DNA from: Prillingera fragicola
Taxonomy: Eukaryota > Basidiomycota > Tremellomycetes > Trichosporonales > Trichosporonaceae
DNA length: 64,000 nt
Direction: 5' to 3'
Assembly (NCBI GenBank): GCA_002335605.1
Contig: BEDY01000006.1
Span: 1,302,001 to 1,366,000, forward strand
Part shown: positions 55,135 to 64,000 of the stretch, in pieces
Numbering within the stretch: the stretch's first letter is position 1
Layout: each line of letters starts with the position of its first letter
The notes under the pieces: model-generated
What the model was told of the DNA's origin: nothing
Seen by the model: the letters and a program-made list of their open reading frames with translations, nothing else
Databases searched by the model: none
Position numbers and translations under genes: made by a program

Positions 55135-55205
55135 TACACTGTAAGGGAGTCGAACCCTTGCCGCGTCAATGGCAATGACGCATGATACCGTTTCACCAAC
55201 AGTGT
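55135..55205 (-). tRNA. tRNA-Gly (GCC), intron-less
   Basis: 71 nt including the discriminator A. The 7-bp acceptor stem pairs A-C-A-C-T-G-T with A-C-A-G-T-G-T. The anticodon arm is CGTCA-TTGCCAT-TGACG with anticodon GCC. The T arm is AAGGG-TTCGACT-CCCTT, which also supplies the B box. The first acceptor pair is A-U, not the G-C common in tRNA-Gly. Confidence 0.95.
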
Positions 55206-56907
55206 TATGTTTCAGCTAATCTGGGTGATATTTCGTCGCCACTTTATTGGTTATAAGGCAATTGCAGCTTGCCCTTCAGTCGCAAAGTATGCATTGCTTT
55301 GCTGAGACTCATTCTGCGCCCAGTTTTTCGTTTGTAGACACCATACACACCGTTGCCCTTTGCGCTTGCCTTCTGTAGCGCTCTCCGGGAGATGGGGGAT
55401 GTTATTATTACGTAAGTAGACCTCCACTCCGATTGTTGTCTTGAAGTCGGATGAATTCTGGAATTGAGCTGATGCAAGCTACAGCGATGCGACAACCCTG
55501 TACATTTTCAGTTCAGAGCTCTCTTCATAGCACTGTAAATGGGACAACTGGGCGACATGCGCTCAGCTTTGCCTTTGTCATCGTCCTCGGTTGCCGGACT
55601 GTTGCGACGTCTCCGCGAAGATGTGGAACAAGTAAGCTCGTTACTTCATGCTGCATGCTGAATTGACCTCCGCTGCGGTCTTAAGCCTGAGAATGCGCCC
55701 AGAGCAGGCTGCAGACGGCTATGAGGGTGATGTGGGCTCGATGTTCCTAGACCTCACGGATACGAACTTGGTTTGCCGGTCACCACTGTACCACTGTTCG
55801 GGCCAAGCATCAAGGAGAATGATTGCGCCGTGTTCGTTGGAATCCTATCCCGAAACTTCGCTGGAATGCTACACCGATCACCGATGCGGCAATGAACGTG
55901 AGCGGGGAGCCTCTTGTAAGATCCGAAAGGCAAGGTGGTTCCCACGCTAACGCGCGGGGCATGGCTGTGGTGACATGGTGACGGGGTGGGAAACGCTGCG
56001 CCACTGTTGTCATTGAATGTCATTCAAGACTATTGCCAGACGACTGGGCGCGGTCATCAGCGGCAGATAACGGTTCCAAGCCATTGCATGACCGCCTCAT
56101 GACGGTGCCCCACTGATTGCGACTGGCTTGGAACCTCTTGTTGGAGAGTGCCAAGTTTAGATCAATTGGATATCGGCATGAAGAGACGCCGACTTGAAAC
56201 CGATGCTGCTTGGCTTTCGAGGTGACGTTGTCAGCCTCCGCCTTTTACCCCACATTGCCGCCCACTGGAACAACAGGCTTGTCGCTGCTGCCCACCACAA
56301 TGGCCACGATGTTGGCGATAGGAACACGGTATCGGGTTGTTCCTGGAGGGGTGGCAGTGGAGACAATTGACGGCTACAGGCGGCAGAGAACAAACGGAAA
56401 GCGCTCAAGTTTCCGCACATCACCGTCACATGGGCGGCCGAGAGACCGGATACGCAGGTTGCCCGCACCTCCACAAGCAAACGAGCCACGAGATCAGGGC
56501 CGTTTGCCAACATGTGCCCGTGATAGCGGTCTCGCGGCGGTACGGCCGTTAGTTGCCGGCTTGCCGAGTCTGAACCGTGTCGTGTCGTTTGAACCGTGTG
56601 GAGATTGTGGAGTGCTCTGGCCACTATACGCAATGCGGCCCACAAGCGGTCCGTTGCGTCGCAAGTTCCGTAACTGGCCGGGGTATCGCGGGGCCGCTGG
56701 GGATGAATTGTGGGGCTTGTAAACACCCCGGGCCGGGGTTAGGTGTTGCTCTGCCTCGTCAGGTCCGCCAAATGGTGGATCACGCGCCGTCGTCGTGTAT
56801 TTGGAGGTGTATGCCGACCGGACCGAGTTGCAGATATATACTGCTCCTCAAGGACCTGGAGGAACAGTCTTGCCCCACCTTCTCCTAGTCCACTCACATC
56901 TTACACC
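55206..56907. other. Intergenic stretch, 1.7 kb
   Basis: The 5' flank of the tRNA gene (minus) and upstream region of the quinate-type transporter. Besides the TATA-like element listed separately, no gene, repeat or mobile-element remnant was recognised. Confidence 0.45.
56834..56840 (+). promoter_or_regulatory. TATA-like element of the quinate-type transporter gene
   Basis: ATATATA about 70 bp upstream of the ATG at 56908, in an otherwise GC-rich region. Confidence 0.4.
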
Positions 56908-58699
56908 ATGGGCGGCTTCCACCGTGTCGAGGACCGACCTACACCCAAGGAGGTGTACAACTATCGCGTTTATGGTCTCGCTGTCGTCTGTGCCATGGGC
57001 GCGGTCACTTTTGGTTATGATGGTGCCTTTATCGGCACCACAATCGCTCGCGCCTCGTTCAAAGAGGCAATGGGCATCAACAACATGACCGCAAAGCAGC
57101 AGACCGCCAACACTACCAACCTGACCTCGACCTTTACCGGCTCGGCATGGTTTGGCGCAGTGTTTGCATGGCCCATGATGGAGGCCTGGGGACGCAAGCG
57201 CCCTATGCAGGTCAGCGCTCTGTTGTTCAACATTGGCGCCATCCTCATGACTGTCACCACCCACAACTTGAATATGATCTATGCCGGACGTGCTATCACG
57301 GGTTTCTCGGTCGGTATCCTCACGGCTACCATCCCGACGTTTATCAGCGAGTTTTCGCCACCTCCAATCCGCGGGTAAGTCGAGGAGATCCAAAGTGGCA
57401 CTCCCTTTATTGTTGCTGACTCCCCTCAGACAGCTCACTGGCTTCTTCGAAATCGCATATCAGCTCGGTAGTCTCATTGGATTCTGGACCAACGTGTTCA
57501 TTTCGAGGACCCAAGTAGACAGCAACAAGGCCTGGCGTACCGCGATGGCTCTCCAGCTCATCCCCGGTGGCATGCTTGCTATCGGCTCGGTCATCCTCAA
57601 GGAATCCCCCGGATGGCTCCTCCGCAAGGGACGCGAGGACGCTGCCCTGGAGAACCTTTCTTGGATTCGCAAGCTGCCCATGGACCACCACTACCTGCAG
57701 GAGGAGGTCGCGCTGCTTAGGATCGTTATCGACGAGGAGCGCAAGCTCGCTGGTGGCCAGACTGGTGTCGTTGCCTATCTTCGCGCGTTTGCTCGCGAGT
57801 GCCGCGTCCCCTCAATCCGCCACCGCATGATTATCTTGTTCTGCATCTTCATTCTCATGAACTTTTCGGTGAGTTGGCCGTGTATGGTGGCTGGGGTATT
57901 CACCCTGGCCTCATGAGCTCGACAATGCGCGCAAATGCTGACACGACAGGGTGCCGTCGTTCTCAACTACTACTCGCCCACTCTCTTCGGAGCCATCGGT
58001 GTCGCGACTAGCAACATTCAGCTCTACACCGGTTACTACGGTCTCGTCAAGGCCTTTGGTGCCATTACCTTTTGCATGTGGGGTGTTGACCGCCTCGGCC
58101 GTCGCAAGCCCTGGATGTGGAGTGCCGGCTCTTGCGCGGTCTGCCTCATCTACGTCGGTGTCTACGTCAAGATTGCCAACCCGACCAAGGGCGTCGCCCA
58201 GTCCACCAGCCAGTACCAAGGAGGTCAGGCCGCCGTCGCCATGATCATGCTCTACTCCTTCTTCTGGTCTTGGGGAGGCAACTCGCTCGCCTGGATCGTC
58301 TCGGCTGAAATGTTCCCCATCTCCATGCGTTCCATCACTGGAGCGTTTGGTGCTGCCACCCAATGGCTTTCCTCCTTTGCCGCCACAATGTCGGCCCCGC
58401 ACATGCAGGCAAAGGTCGGATGGGGAATCTTTGTCTTTTACGGCGCCTGCTGCTTCGCTACCCTCATCTTCACCTATGTGTTCATTCCCGAGACCAAGGG
58501 CGTTCCCATCGAATCCATGGGTGTCCTGTTCGGCGGTCCTTGCAGGTACTCGCAGTGGAGGCAGAAGAAGGTGTTCCCTCCCGACGGCATGCCTCCCTCG
58601 CTCCTCACTGGCGCAGAGGTCGAGCCCGACCACCACCACAAGGGTTCCATGGATGAGGAGAAGGCTGAGGTGCACCACGATGAGGTTCCTCGTATCTGA
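56908..58699 (+). CDS. MFS transporter, quinate-permease-like
   Basis: Three exons: 56908-57374, 57430-57868, 57950-58699, giving 551 aa. Introns are 55 and 81 nt. Helix 1 has F-G-Y-D-G-A-F-I-G-T-T-I, typical of the fungal quinate permease group. E-A-W-G-R-K-R-P stands in the helix 2-3 loop, P-E-S-P-x-W is replaced by K-E-S-P-G-W-L-L-R-K-G-R, D-R-L-G-R-R-K-P-W lies in the second half, and P-E-T-K-G-V-P-I-E ends helix 12. Twelve helices are expected. The His-rich C-terminal tail (D-H-H-H-K) is cytosolic. The substrate is inferred from family resemblance only; hexoses and other polyols are alternatives. It converges with the AidB-like dehydrogenase. Confidence 0.92.
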
Positions 58700-58968
58700 A
58701 TGAAGGGGTCAATGGGAAAACAGTAGTAAAGTAAGAAGTATAGTGTTGGATGTTGGTAGCAACGGATGTATCTCGCCATTGTTTGGTTCCCAGTGCCTCT
58801 CCGTGTCACTGAGGGTCGACTAAACTGACCAGCCATTGTCCACAGAACTGGCATGGCAAACGTTCCATCAGCCTTCAGCCCGACCCACACCTGTAACGAA
58901 GCCCTATGACTTGGCTGTGCAGACCCGTAGCAGCTTTTGAGCATGATACATCTGAACGCTAACACTTT

Positions 58969-60882
58969 TTACAGCTTCGCCCTCCTCTCCTCCTCCTTCT
59001 CCCCATCAAACGCAATCCTCGCATCCCACCTCTCGACGTCGGCGCCAATAACAGGCCGCCCATCACCCGCAATACCCTTGACGAACCGCCTAGCACACTC
59101 GACCGCGACGTCGTTCTCGTCCCGCTCAGCATCGACAACCATGAGCGTAGCGCTGACGATATCGGCGATGCGCCACGCGACATGCCGAGCATATGGCATC
59201 ATCTCCTCACGTCCCTTGGGCCAGCTCTGCAGCTCCCTCCAGGCCGCGACGATGCCCTTGCGTTCCGCCGGCATGCCGCCCGCGCCGCCGAGGCCACCAC
59301 CGCCAAACGCCCAGTCGCCGAGGGTCGTGCGGAGCCACCGGTCAATAGCCTCCTCGACGGCCGCCCCGTCCTTGCCGCGGAACACCTTGACCGTGTCGGT
59401 GGAGAGAACGTCGGTAGTGCCTTCCCAGATGGACATGACGTTGGCGTCGCGGAACAGCCGCGCGACGTTGATGCCTGGCGTCTCGTTGTTCTCGAGATAT
59501 CCGACGCCGCCGAGAGCCTCCATGCACTCTTGCAGGCCTGCGATGCCGTTCTTCGTGACGACGGCTTTGGCTACGGAGGTGAGCAAGCGGAGAAGAAGTG
59601 CAGCGTCGGCGGGGTCCGATGGCACAAGTGGGGTGCAGCTATGCCCCGTGTTGGAGGCGCCGAGAAGGGCGGCGAGGAAGAGCGTCAAGTGGGTGTCGGC
59701 CCTGTGGCGAAGGGATACCCGCGCAAGAGTCTTGCAGAAGAGGGGAACGGAGCGGAGGTAGTTGTCAGGCGCCTTGCGGGAGGGGAAGGAGCGGACACGG
59801 GCAAAGGCGCGGGCGATACCGAGACCGCGGCCCAGGAAGCCAATGGCTCGGGCGGCGTTGTGGAAGCGCGACACGTTGAGAACTGTAGCAATGACAGCGA
59901 CGCCGCGGCCTTCGTCGCCTACTAGCCAGGCGCGCATGCCCTTGATCTCAAGTTCGGCTGTGGGAAGAGCTTTTGTGCCGAGCTTGTTCTTCAGGCGCTG
60001 GATGCGGATGCCGTTCATGGCCACGTCGTCCCGGCCTGCGACCTTTCTCCTCGTGGGAGCGAAGAAGCAGGACAAGCCCTTGGGTGTCCAGGCCAGGACG
60101 AGCGCACAGCCGCAGTCGGTGGCAGAGGAGAACCACTTGAAGCCAGATACGCTCCACGGGCCAAGGGGGAGACCGTCGCTGTCGACCTCCTTGTCGATGC
60201 CGGCATAGGTCGCAAATGTCTCGGTGCCGCCGACGTCGGAGCCGCCGCGGCGTTCAGTCATCCACTGGCCAGACGTCCAGGCGTACTTGGGGTCTTCACT
60301 GAGCAGGTGGCCAAGAGCCGTCTCAAACACCTTTTTGCGAATACGGCGCGTCTTGTTGTCGTACTCGGAAGGCAGCTGAGAGTCGGGCCTCGACAGGTCG
60401 TTCTTGAGGACACTGATAGCACCATCCTGCATACCACTAGGGCACACCACCATGGCCGAGCTAGGGGCCCACAGCGCGACCCGGAGCGCCTGGACCACAC
60501 GAGCAGAACCACCGAGATCCTCGTTGTAGCCGCGTGCAACGACGCCGTTCGCCAGCCCAAAGTCCTGGAGGTAACGCCATCCAATCGACGTCTTGAGACT
60601 GTTGGCGTCGTTTGGCTCGCCCCAGGCGGTAAAGGGCTCGAGGGTTGGGGGGTGGGCTTCGGCGTCGACGATGGCGGCAAAGATGTCGCGTTCGAGGACG
60701 GCTGCACCGAACGCGGTAAGGTGTGAGGAGAGGCTGCGGAGGACGTCCTCGGGCAGAAGAAGGGTTGCGCTGCGTCGGAAGGCGACGTCCTCGGTCCACT
60801 GGTTGAGGACGTTGGGGTTCTGCTGGTAGAAGCCCGTGGTGGAGGAGGCAGGGTTGACTTTCGGGGAGGTGGAGGGCGCCAT
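58969..60882 (-). CDS. Peroxisomal AidB-like acyl-CoA dehydrogenase, second copy (PTS1 -AKL)
   Basis: Single exon, 637 aa from the ATG at 60882; an upstream GTG in the same frame is ignored. It is a paralogue of the protein at 24937-26817: N-Q-W-T-E-D near the N-terminus, W-M-T-E-R-R-G-G-S-D-V, G-F-K-W-F-S-S-A-T-D, R-L-K-N-K-L-G-T-K-A-L-P-T-A, V-R-S-F-P-S-R-K-A-P-D-N and S-I-W-E-G-T-T-D-V with the likely catalytic glutamate. It lacks the intron of its paralogue and has a Gly-rich insert (G-G-G-G-L-G-G-A-G-G) in the C-terminal domain. The last residues A-K-L are a peroxisomal signal. It is divergent from an AKL-tailed acyl-CoA synthetase, so activation and oxidation of one acyl substrate in the peroxisome is the simplest reading. 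The substrate is unknown. Confidence 0.92.
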   Translation of the reverse strand: MAPSTSPKVNPASSTTGFYQQNPNVLNQWTEDVAFRRSATLLLPEDVLRSLSSHLTAFGAAVLERDIFAAIVDAEAHPPTLEPFTAWGEPNDANSLKTSIGWRYLQDFGLANGVVARGYNEDLGGSARVVQALRVALWAPSSAMVVCPSGMQDGAISVLKNDLSRPDSQLPSEYDNKTRRIRKKVFETALGHLLSEDPKYAWTSGQWMTERRGGSDVGGTETFATYAGIDKEVDSDGLPLGPWSVSGFKWFSSATDCGCALVLAWTPKGLSCFFAPTRRKVAGRDDVAMNGIRIQRLKNKLGTKALPTAELEIKGMRAWLVGDEGRGVAVIATVLNVSRFHNAARAIGFLGRGLGIARAFARVRSFPSRKAPDNYLRSVPLFCKTLARVSLRHRADTHLTLFLAALLGASNTGHSCTPLVPSDPADAALLLRLLTSVAKAVVTKNGIAGLQECMEALGGVGYLENNETPGINVARLFRDANVMSIWEGTTDVLSTDTVKVFRGKDGAAVEEAIDRWLRTTLGDWAFGGGGLGGAGGMPAERKGIVAAWRELQSWPKGREEMMPYARHVAWRIADIVSATLMVVDAERDENDVAVECARRFVKGIAGDGRPVIGADVERWDARIAFDGEKEEERRAKL

Positions 60883-61621
60883 TGTGATGGTGTTGTGGGG
60901 GGAGGTGTGGGTGTACACAACTTGTCTTTGTATACTGACGCGTATGCTAAAGACAGGGTCGTTTTAGCAATTTACACGACGAGCTTTAGAGTCAGCAGAA
61001 CGAGACAATGAGCGCAAGGAATGAGGTATGGCTGAGGTGAGAGCAACGGACATCACCGCCAAGAACCGCTAAGGCACCACTGCCGCCGAGAGGGATGAAC
61101 GCCGAACACCGACCACTATCCTACTCCATTCCACTTGTCTTACGGCCGCGGCATTCTCTGGTTCTGCCTCATCTGCTGTAGCCTGTGGCCGGTGCCAGGT
61201 TCCGTAGCACCGTCTACAAGCCTGCGTGTCGGCGGACGGCAAGGCGCATGGGCTTCTTTATGGAAAACGCACACAATTTCGGCGACAGCTCCGACATCGA
61301 AGCACTCGGTGTCACCGGTGTCGCTGTTCGGAGCCCCGTAGGCAGCACTCACCTCCACTTCTGGCCCGACAGGCAAACGGCCTTCGCCGACGTCCTCCGC
61401 ATTGTACCACCCCACATCTGCACCCCAACAGGGCAGACATATCAGCGCTGCTAATCATAATCAGCCGATGGATGTTGCTCGGCAACTGGGGTCCACATCC
61501 CGGATTGTGAGTTTCCGTGTAAAATGCGACCTAAATACCACTTGACCTTGCTCACGCGAGAAGACTCTGGTTTGAACATTCACTGACTAGTCTGTTACTC
61601 ATGACTACAGCAACTACAAAC
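60883..61621. promoter_or_regulatory. Divergent promoter of two peroxisomal genes
   Basis: 739 bp between the start codons of the AKL-tailed dehydrogenase and the AKL-tailed acyl-CoA synthetase. No CACGTG is present here, unlike the promoter of the other AidB-like copy. No distinct operator was recognised. Confidence 0.4.
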
Positions 61622-63674
61622 ATGTCTGGCAAACACCTTTCCTTCGAGGAGTGTAAGTTTAGTGCAGAGGGACGTAGCTGACCCACAGGCGACAAGCTCC
61701 TCTGCGCGCCGGGCAACCGGTACGAGATGGACACGATCGTGATTAACGGCCTCCCCAAGCTTGTCTGGAAACACGTAAGCTCAACCCCGACTGACAGCAA
61801 CTGACCCCAACAGCAAGCCCCGCACTTTCGCGCCTACCTAGTCCAACAATTCACCCGCTTCGCCGAGCGCGGCCTCCTCTCCTCTCCCCTCCCCGAGCCC
61901 GCGCCGGTCACAGCGCGCGAGGACCTGACCTATGGCGAGGTGTTCCAGCGTGCGCTCAAGATTGCTGCCTGGATGCGCGAGGAGCACAACATTCGTGTCG
62001 GCTCCCGTGTCGTCGTTGGCGGTGGCAACTCGACCGGCTGGGTCGTTTGCTGGGTTGCCGTCCACCTCCTAGGCGCGGTCCCCGTGCTCCTCAACTCGAC
62101 GTTGCAGGACGAGATGCAGCTCCACTGCATCGGTCTCACAGGCGCCGAGCTGGTGCTAGTCGACGTCGAGCTGGCTACCACTTTTGGCCCAGTGCGCAAG
62201 CAGCTGAACGACCTCAAGATCGGTCCTGTCTACTGCTGGAGCAGCGTGCAGCATCTCCCGCAGCGCGTCCGCGCCGGCGTACACGAGATCGGGAACCCGA
62301 ACCCTTCGGCCGGTGCGATCCTGGACGTAGAGAATGGCAAGGGCACAGAATCCCTCAACCCGGAGAGCGACGGCATGATCCTCTACACGTCCGGCACAAC
62401 GAGCCACCCCAAAGCCGTGCTCACGAGCCAGCGCGCGGCACTGAGCCATACCATCTCGTCGCACATGGCTGGTGCCCGTGCTGCGCTCCGCGATGGCGCT
62501 GACCTCAAGACAGCACTGAGCAGGCACGAGCCTTCTGCTGTTCAAAACGTCTTGCTCGTCCCCGTCCCCCTCTTCCACGTCACGGGCTGCATGTCTTGGA
62601 TGGTCAAGGCGATCACCGGCGGCGGCAAGCTGGTATTTATGCGTCGGTGGGACGTGGACGAGGCTATTCGAATCATGGTCGAAGAGGGTGTCAACATTAT
62701 TGGTGGCGTCCCGGCCATTGCGACTTCGTTGTTGCAGTCGCCCAATTTCCCAAAGGTCTACAAGATGGCGGGCGTCAACTACGGTGGTGCGCCGCCGCCT
62801 GCACGCTTGGCAGTCGATATTGCCGCCCGGTGGCCTGGGGCTTCGATGTGAGTTGTCCTGCCGCTTTCACCGCCCGCTGACAAGCAGTACCAATGGCTAC
62901 GGCATGACCGAGATGAGCGGCGGCATCACCAGTATCTCGGGCCAGGACTATGTCGAGAACGTATGTTCTTTAACACCATCGCATTCTAACAGCCCCAGCC
63001 CACGTCCGTCGGCACCCCTGTGCCCTTGACAGAAATCCGCATCGTAGACCCCGAGACAGAACAAGACGTACCAAGGGGCGAGATGGGCCTGATCCTCGCC
63101 CGCGGCAGTAACTGCATGACATGCTACGTCGGTGACGCGGCTGCGACTGCAAAGGCAATTGACAAGGACGGCTGGTTTGACACTGGCGACTTGGCGAGCA
63201 TGAATGAGAACGGGTGGATCACTATCCGGGACCGTGCAAAGGACATGATTATCCGTGGTGGAGAAAACGTACGTCGGCGTTGAGTGCACAGAGCTGACGA
63301 ACAGATTGCCTCGGGAGAGGTCGAGCACGCCATGGTCCTGGACGAGCGTGTCGAGCACGCCGCCGCCGTGCCCGTGCCCGATGAAGTCTTGGGCGAGCGC
63401 GTGGGTGTGGCCGTCACACTCGCGCCGGGAGCCAAGGCGACGCCGCACAGTATCATCCAGGCGGCCAACCCTCGGTTGCGCCGTCCCGCGCGACCTGTCT
63501 GTGTCGTGATTCTCGACGAGCTTCGTGAGTGCCCAGTACTAGCGTGAGGAGCAGCACCTGACGCACACAGCCCGTAACGCCAACGGCAAGGTGCTCAAGA
63601 ACGAGCTTCGCAAGATTGTAGGCGAGGCGTGGGCCAAGCAGGGTGGTATGGCTGGCGTCAAGGCAAAGCTGTAG
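61622..63674 (+). CDS. Peroxisomal acyl-CoA synthetase / AMP-dependent ligase (PTS1 -AKL)
   Basis: Seven exons: 61622-61652, 61689-61774, 61814-62847, 62888-62960, 62999-63268, 63305-63524, 63571-63674, giving 605 aa. All six introns are 36-46 nt and most have CTGAC or CTAAC branch points. The AMP-binding core is complete: L-Y-T-S-G-T-T-S-H-P-K-A, G-Y-G-M-T-E-M-S-G (rebuilt by splicing), D-G-W-F-D-T-G-D and R-D-R-A-K-D-M-I-I-R-G-G-E-N. The C-terminal lysine lies in N-A-N-G-K-V-L-K. It ends K-A-K-L, a PTS1. It activates a carboxylic acid (fatty or aromatic acid) to its CoA ester with ATP. Neighbours on both sides also end in AKL. Confidence 0.94.
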
Positions 63675-63771
63675 TGCGCAACTGTCGTAGCATTTTGGTC
63701 ATTCCGCATGGTCTAGATGGATCAGTGTCCCGTATCCGTCAGCAGTCCGGTCATACTGCTGCATACTTTCT

Positions 63772-64000
63772 CTAAAGCTTGGCCTTGAGCGGCGCCTCGT
63801 CCCCGCGCACAACCTTGCTCATGTCATCAACACTCTCAAGGACCCACTTGACGCCCTCGTCGCTCGTCAACCACTCCTGACCCGCAACGCTCAGCCCATC
63901 CCCGCCTCCGCCAGGCAGGAGCGCCTTCTTGAGCCCAAACACATGACTCGTCACCTGGGGCCCGACGCCAGTTTGGGCCCGCAGCGCAGCGACCGCAATC
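63772..64000 (-). CDS. C-terminal part of a PTS1-tailed protein, possibly AhpD/carboxymuconolactone decarboxylase-like (cut by window end)
   Basis: Only the last 75 codons are present, open to the window edge. The visible sequence begins I-A-V-A-A-L-R-A-Q-T-G-V-G-P-Q-V, then S-H-V-F-G-L-K-K-A-L. It continues with W-L-T-S-D-E-G-V-K-W-V-L-E-S-V-D and ends L-K-A-K-L. The A-L-R-x-x-T-G-V-x-P-Q-V-x-S-H-V segment resembles the closing helices of fungal AhpD-like/carboxymuconolactone decarboxylase proteins. That assignment is tentative without the catalytic half. The AKL tail predicts peroxisomal import. It converges on the acyl-CoA synthetase with a 97-bp gap. Confidence 0.55.
   Translation of the reverse strand, partial: IAVAALRAQTGVGPQVTSHVFGLKKALLPGGGGDGLSVAGQEWLTSDEGVKWVLESVDDMSKVVRGDEAPLKAKL

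Noticed and set aside
4218..58699. A quinate-use cluster joining the dehydrogenase-like gene and the quinate-type permease
   Set aside because: The two genes are 52 kb apart with unrelated genes between, so linkage in one window is not evidence of a cluster.
1..64000. Transposons, LTR elements, CRISPR arrays or recent foreign insertions
   Set aside because: No transposase, reverse transcriptase, integrase, terminal repeats or spacer arrays were seen. The only repeats are short tandem duplications.

Overview
The window reads as nuclear DNA of a basidiomycete yeast, most likely Tremellomycetes and perhaps Trichosporonales. The evidence is a GC-rich sequence, genes packed on both strands, and many very short GT-AG introns (mostly 34-60 nt) with CTRAY-type branch points just upstream of the acceptor. 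The gene content also fits: a Zn2Cys6 regulator, AidB-like acyl-CoA dehydrogenases with peroxisomal tails, a GH51 arabinofuranosidase, an AA11-type LPMO and an intron-less tRNA-Gly. The species cannot be fixed by reading alone. Exon structures were built by hand from splice signals, reading phase and family conservation, and lengths in amino acids refer to those models.

Layout. 1-12.4 kb: the tail of a WD40 protein, a disordered protein with three Cys/His knuckles, a shikimate/quinate dehydrogenase-like enzyme, a large disordered protein and a secreted CAP protein. 13.7-18.6 kb: a mitochondrial acyl-CoA dehydrogenase divergent from a Zn2Cys6 transcription factor. 19.2-27 kb: a doubtful coding fragment, a mitochondrial hotdog dehydratase (HTD2/MaoC type), and an NCS1 permease divergent from a peroxisomal AidB-like acyl-CoA dehydrogenase. 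28-33.2 kb: a neutral ceramidase, a small mitochondrial protein and an amidase. 33.4-37.4 kb: two head-to-head paralogues of a family I do not recognise, with matching exon structures. 38.5-45.8 kb: an AA11-like LPMO, a GH51 arabinofuranosidase and a divergent sugar transporter. 47-55.2 kb: a homocysteine S-methyltransferase, an acidic membrane protein with a duplicated glycine-rich segment, a type I membrane glycoprotein, a serine carboxypeptidase and a tRNA-Gly(GCC). 56.9-64 kb: a quinate-permease-like transporter, a second AidB-like dehydrogenase, an acyl-CoA synthetase and the end of another peroxisomal protein.

The strongest theme is fatty-acid and acyl-CoA metabolism: three acyl-CoA dehydrogenases, one acyl-CoA ligase, one thioester dehydratase and a ceramidase. 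Four proteins end in a strict peroxisomal PTS1 (SKL or AKL) and the amidase ends in the weaker SRM. The last three genes form a compact peroxisomal group. A second theme is carbon scavenging: LPMO, arabinofuranosidase, two sugar-type transporters and secreted hydrolases. The least explained part is the paralogue pair at 33.4-37.4 kb. One copy carries a 56-bp tandem duplication that doubles a complete splice donor/acceptor set.
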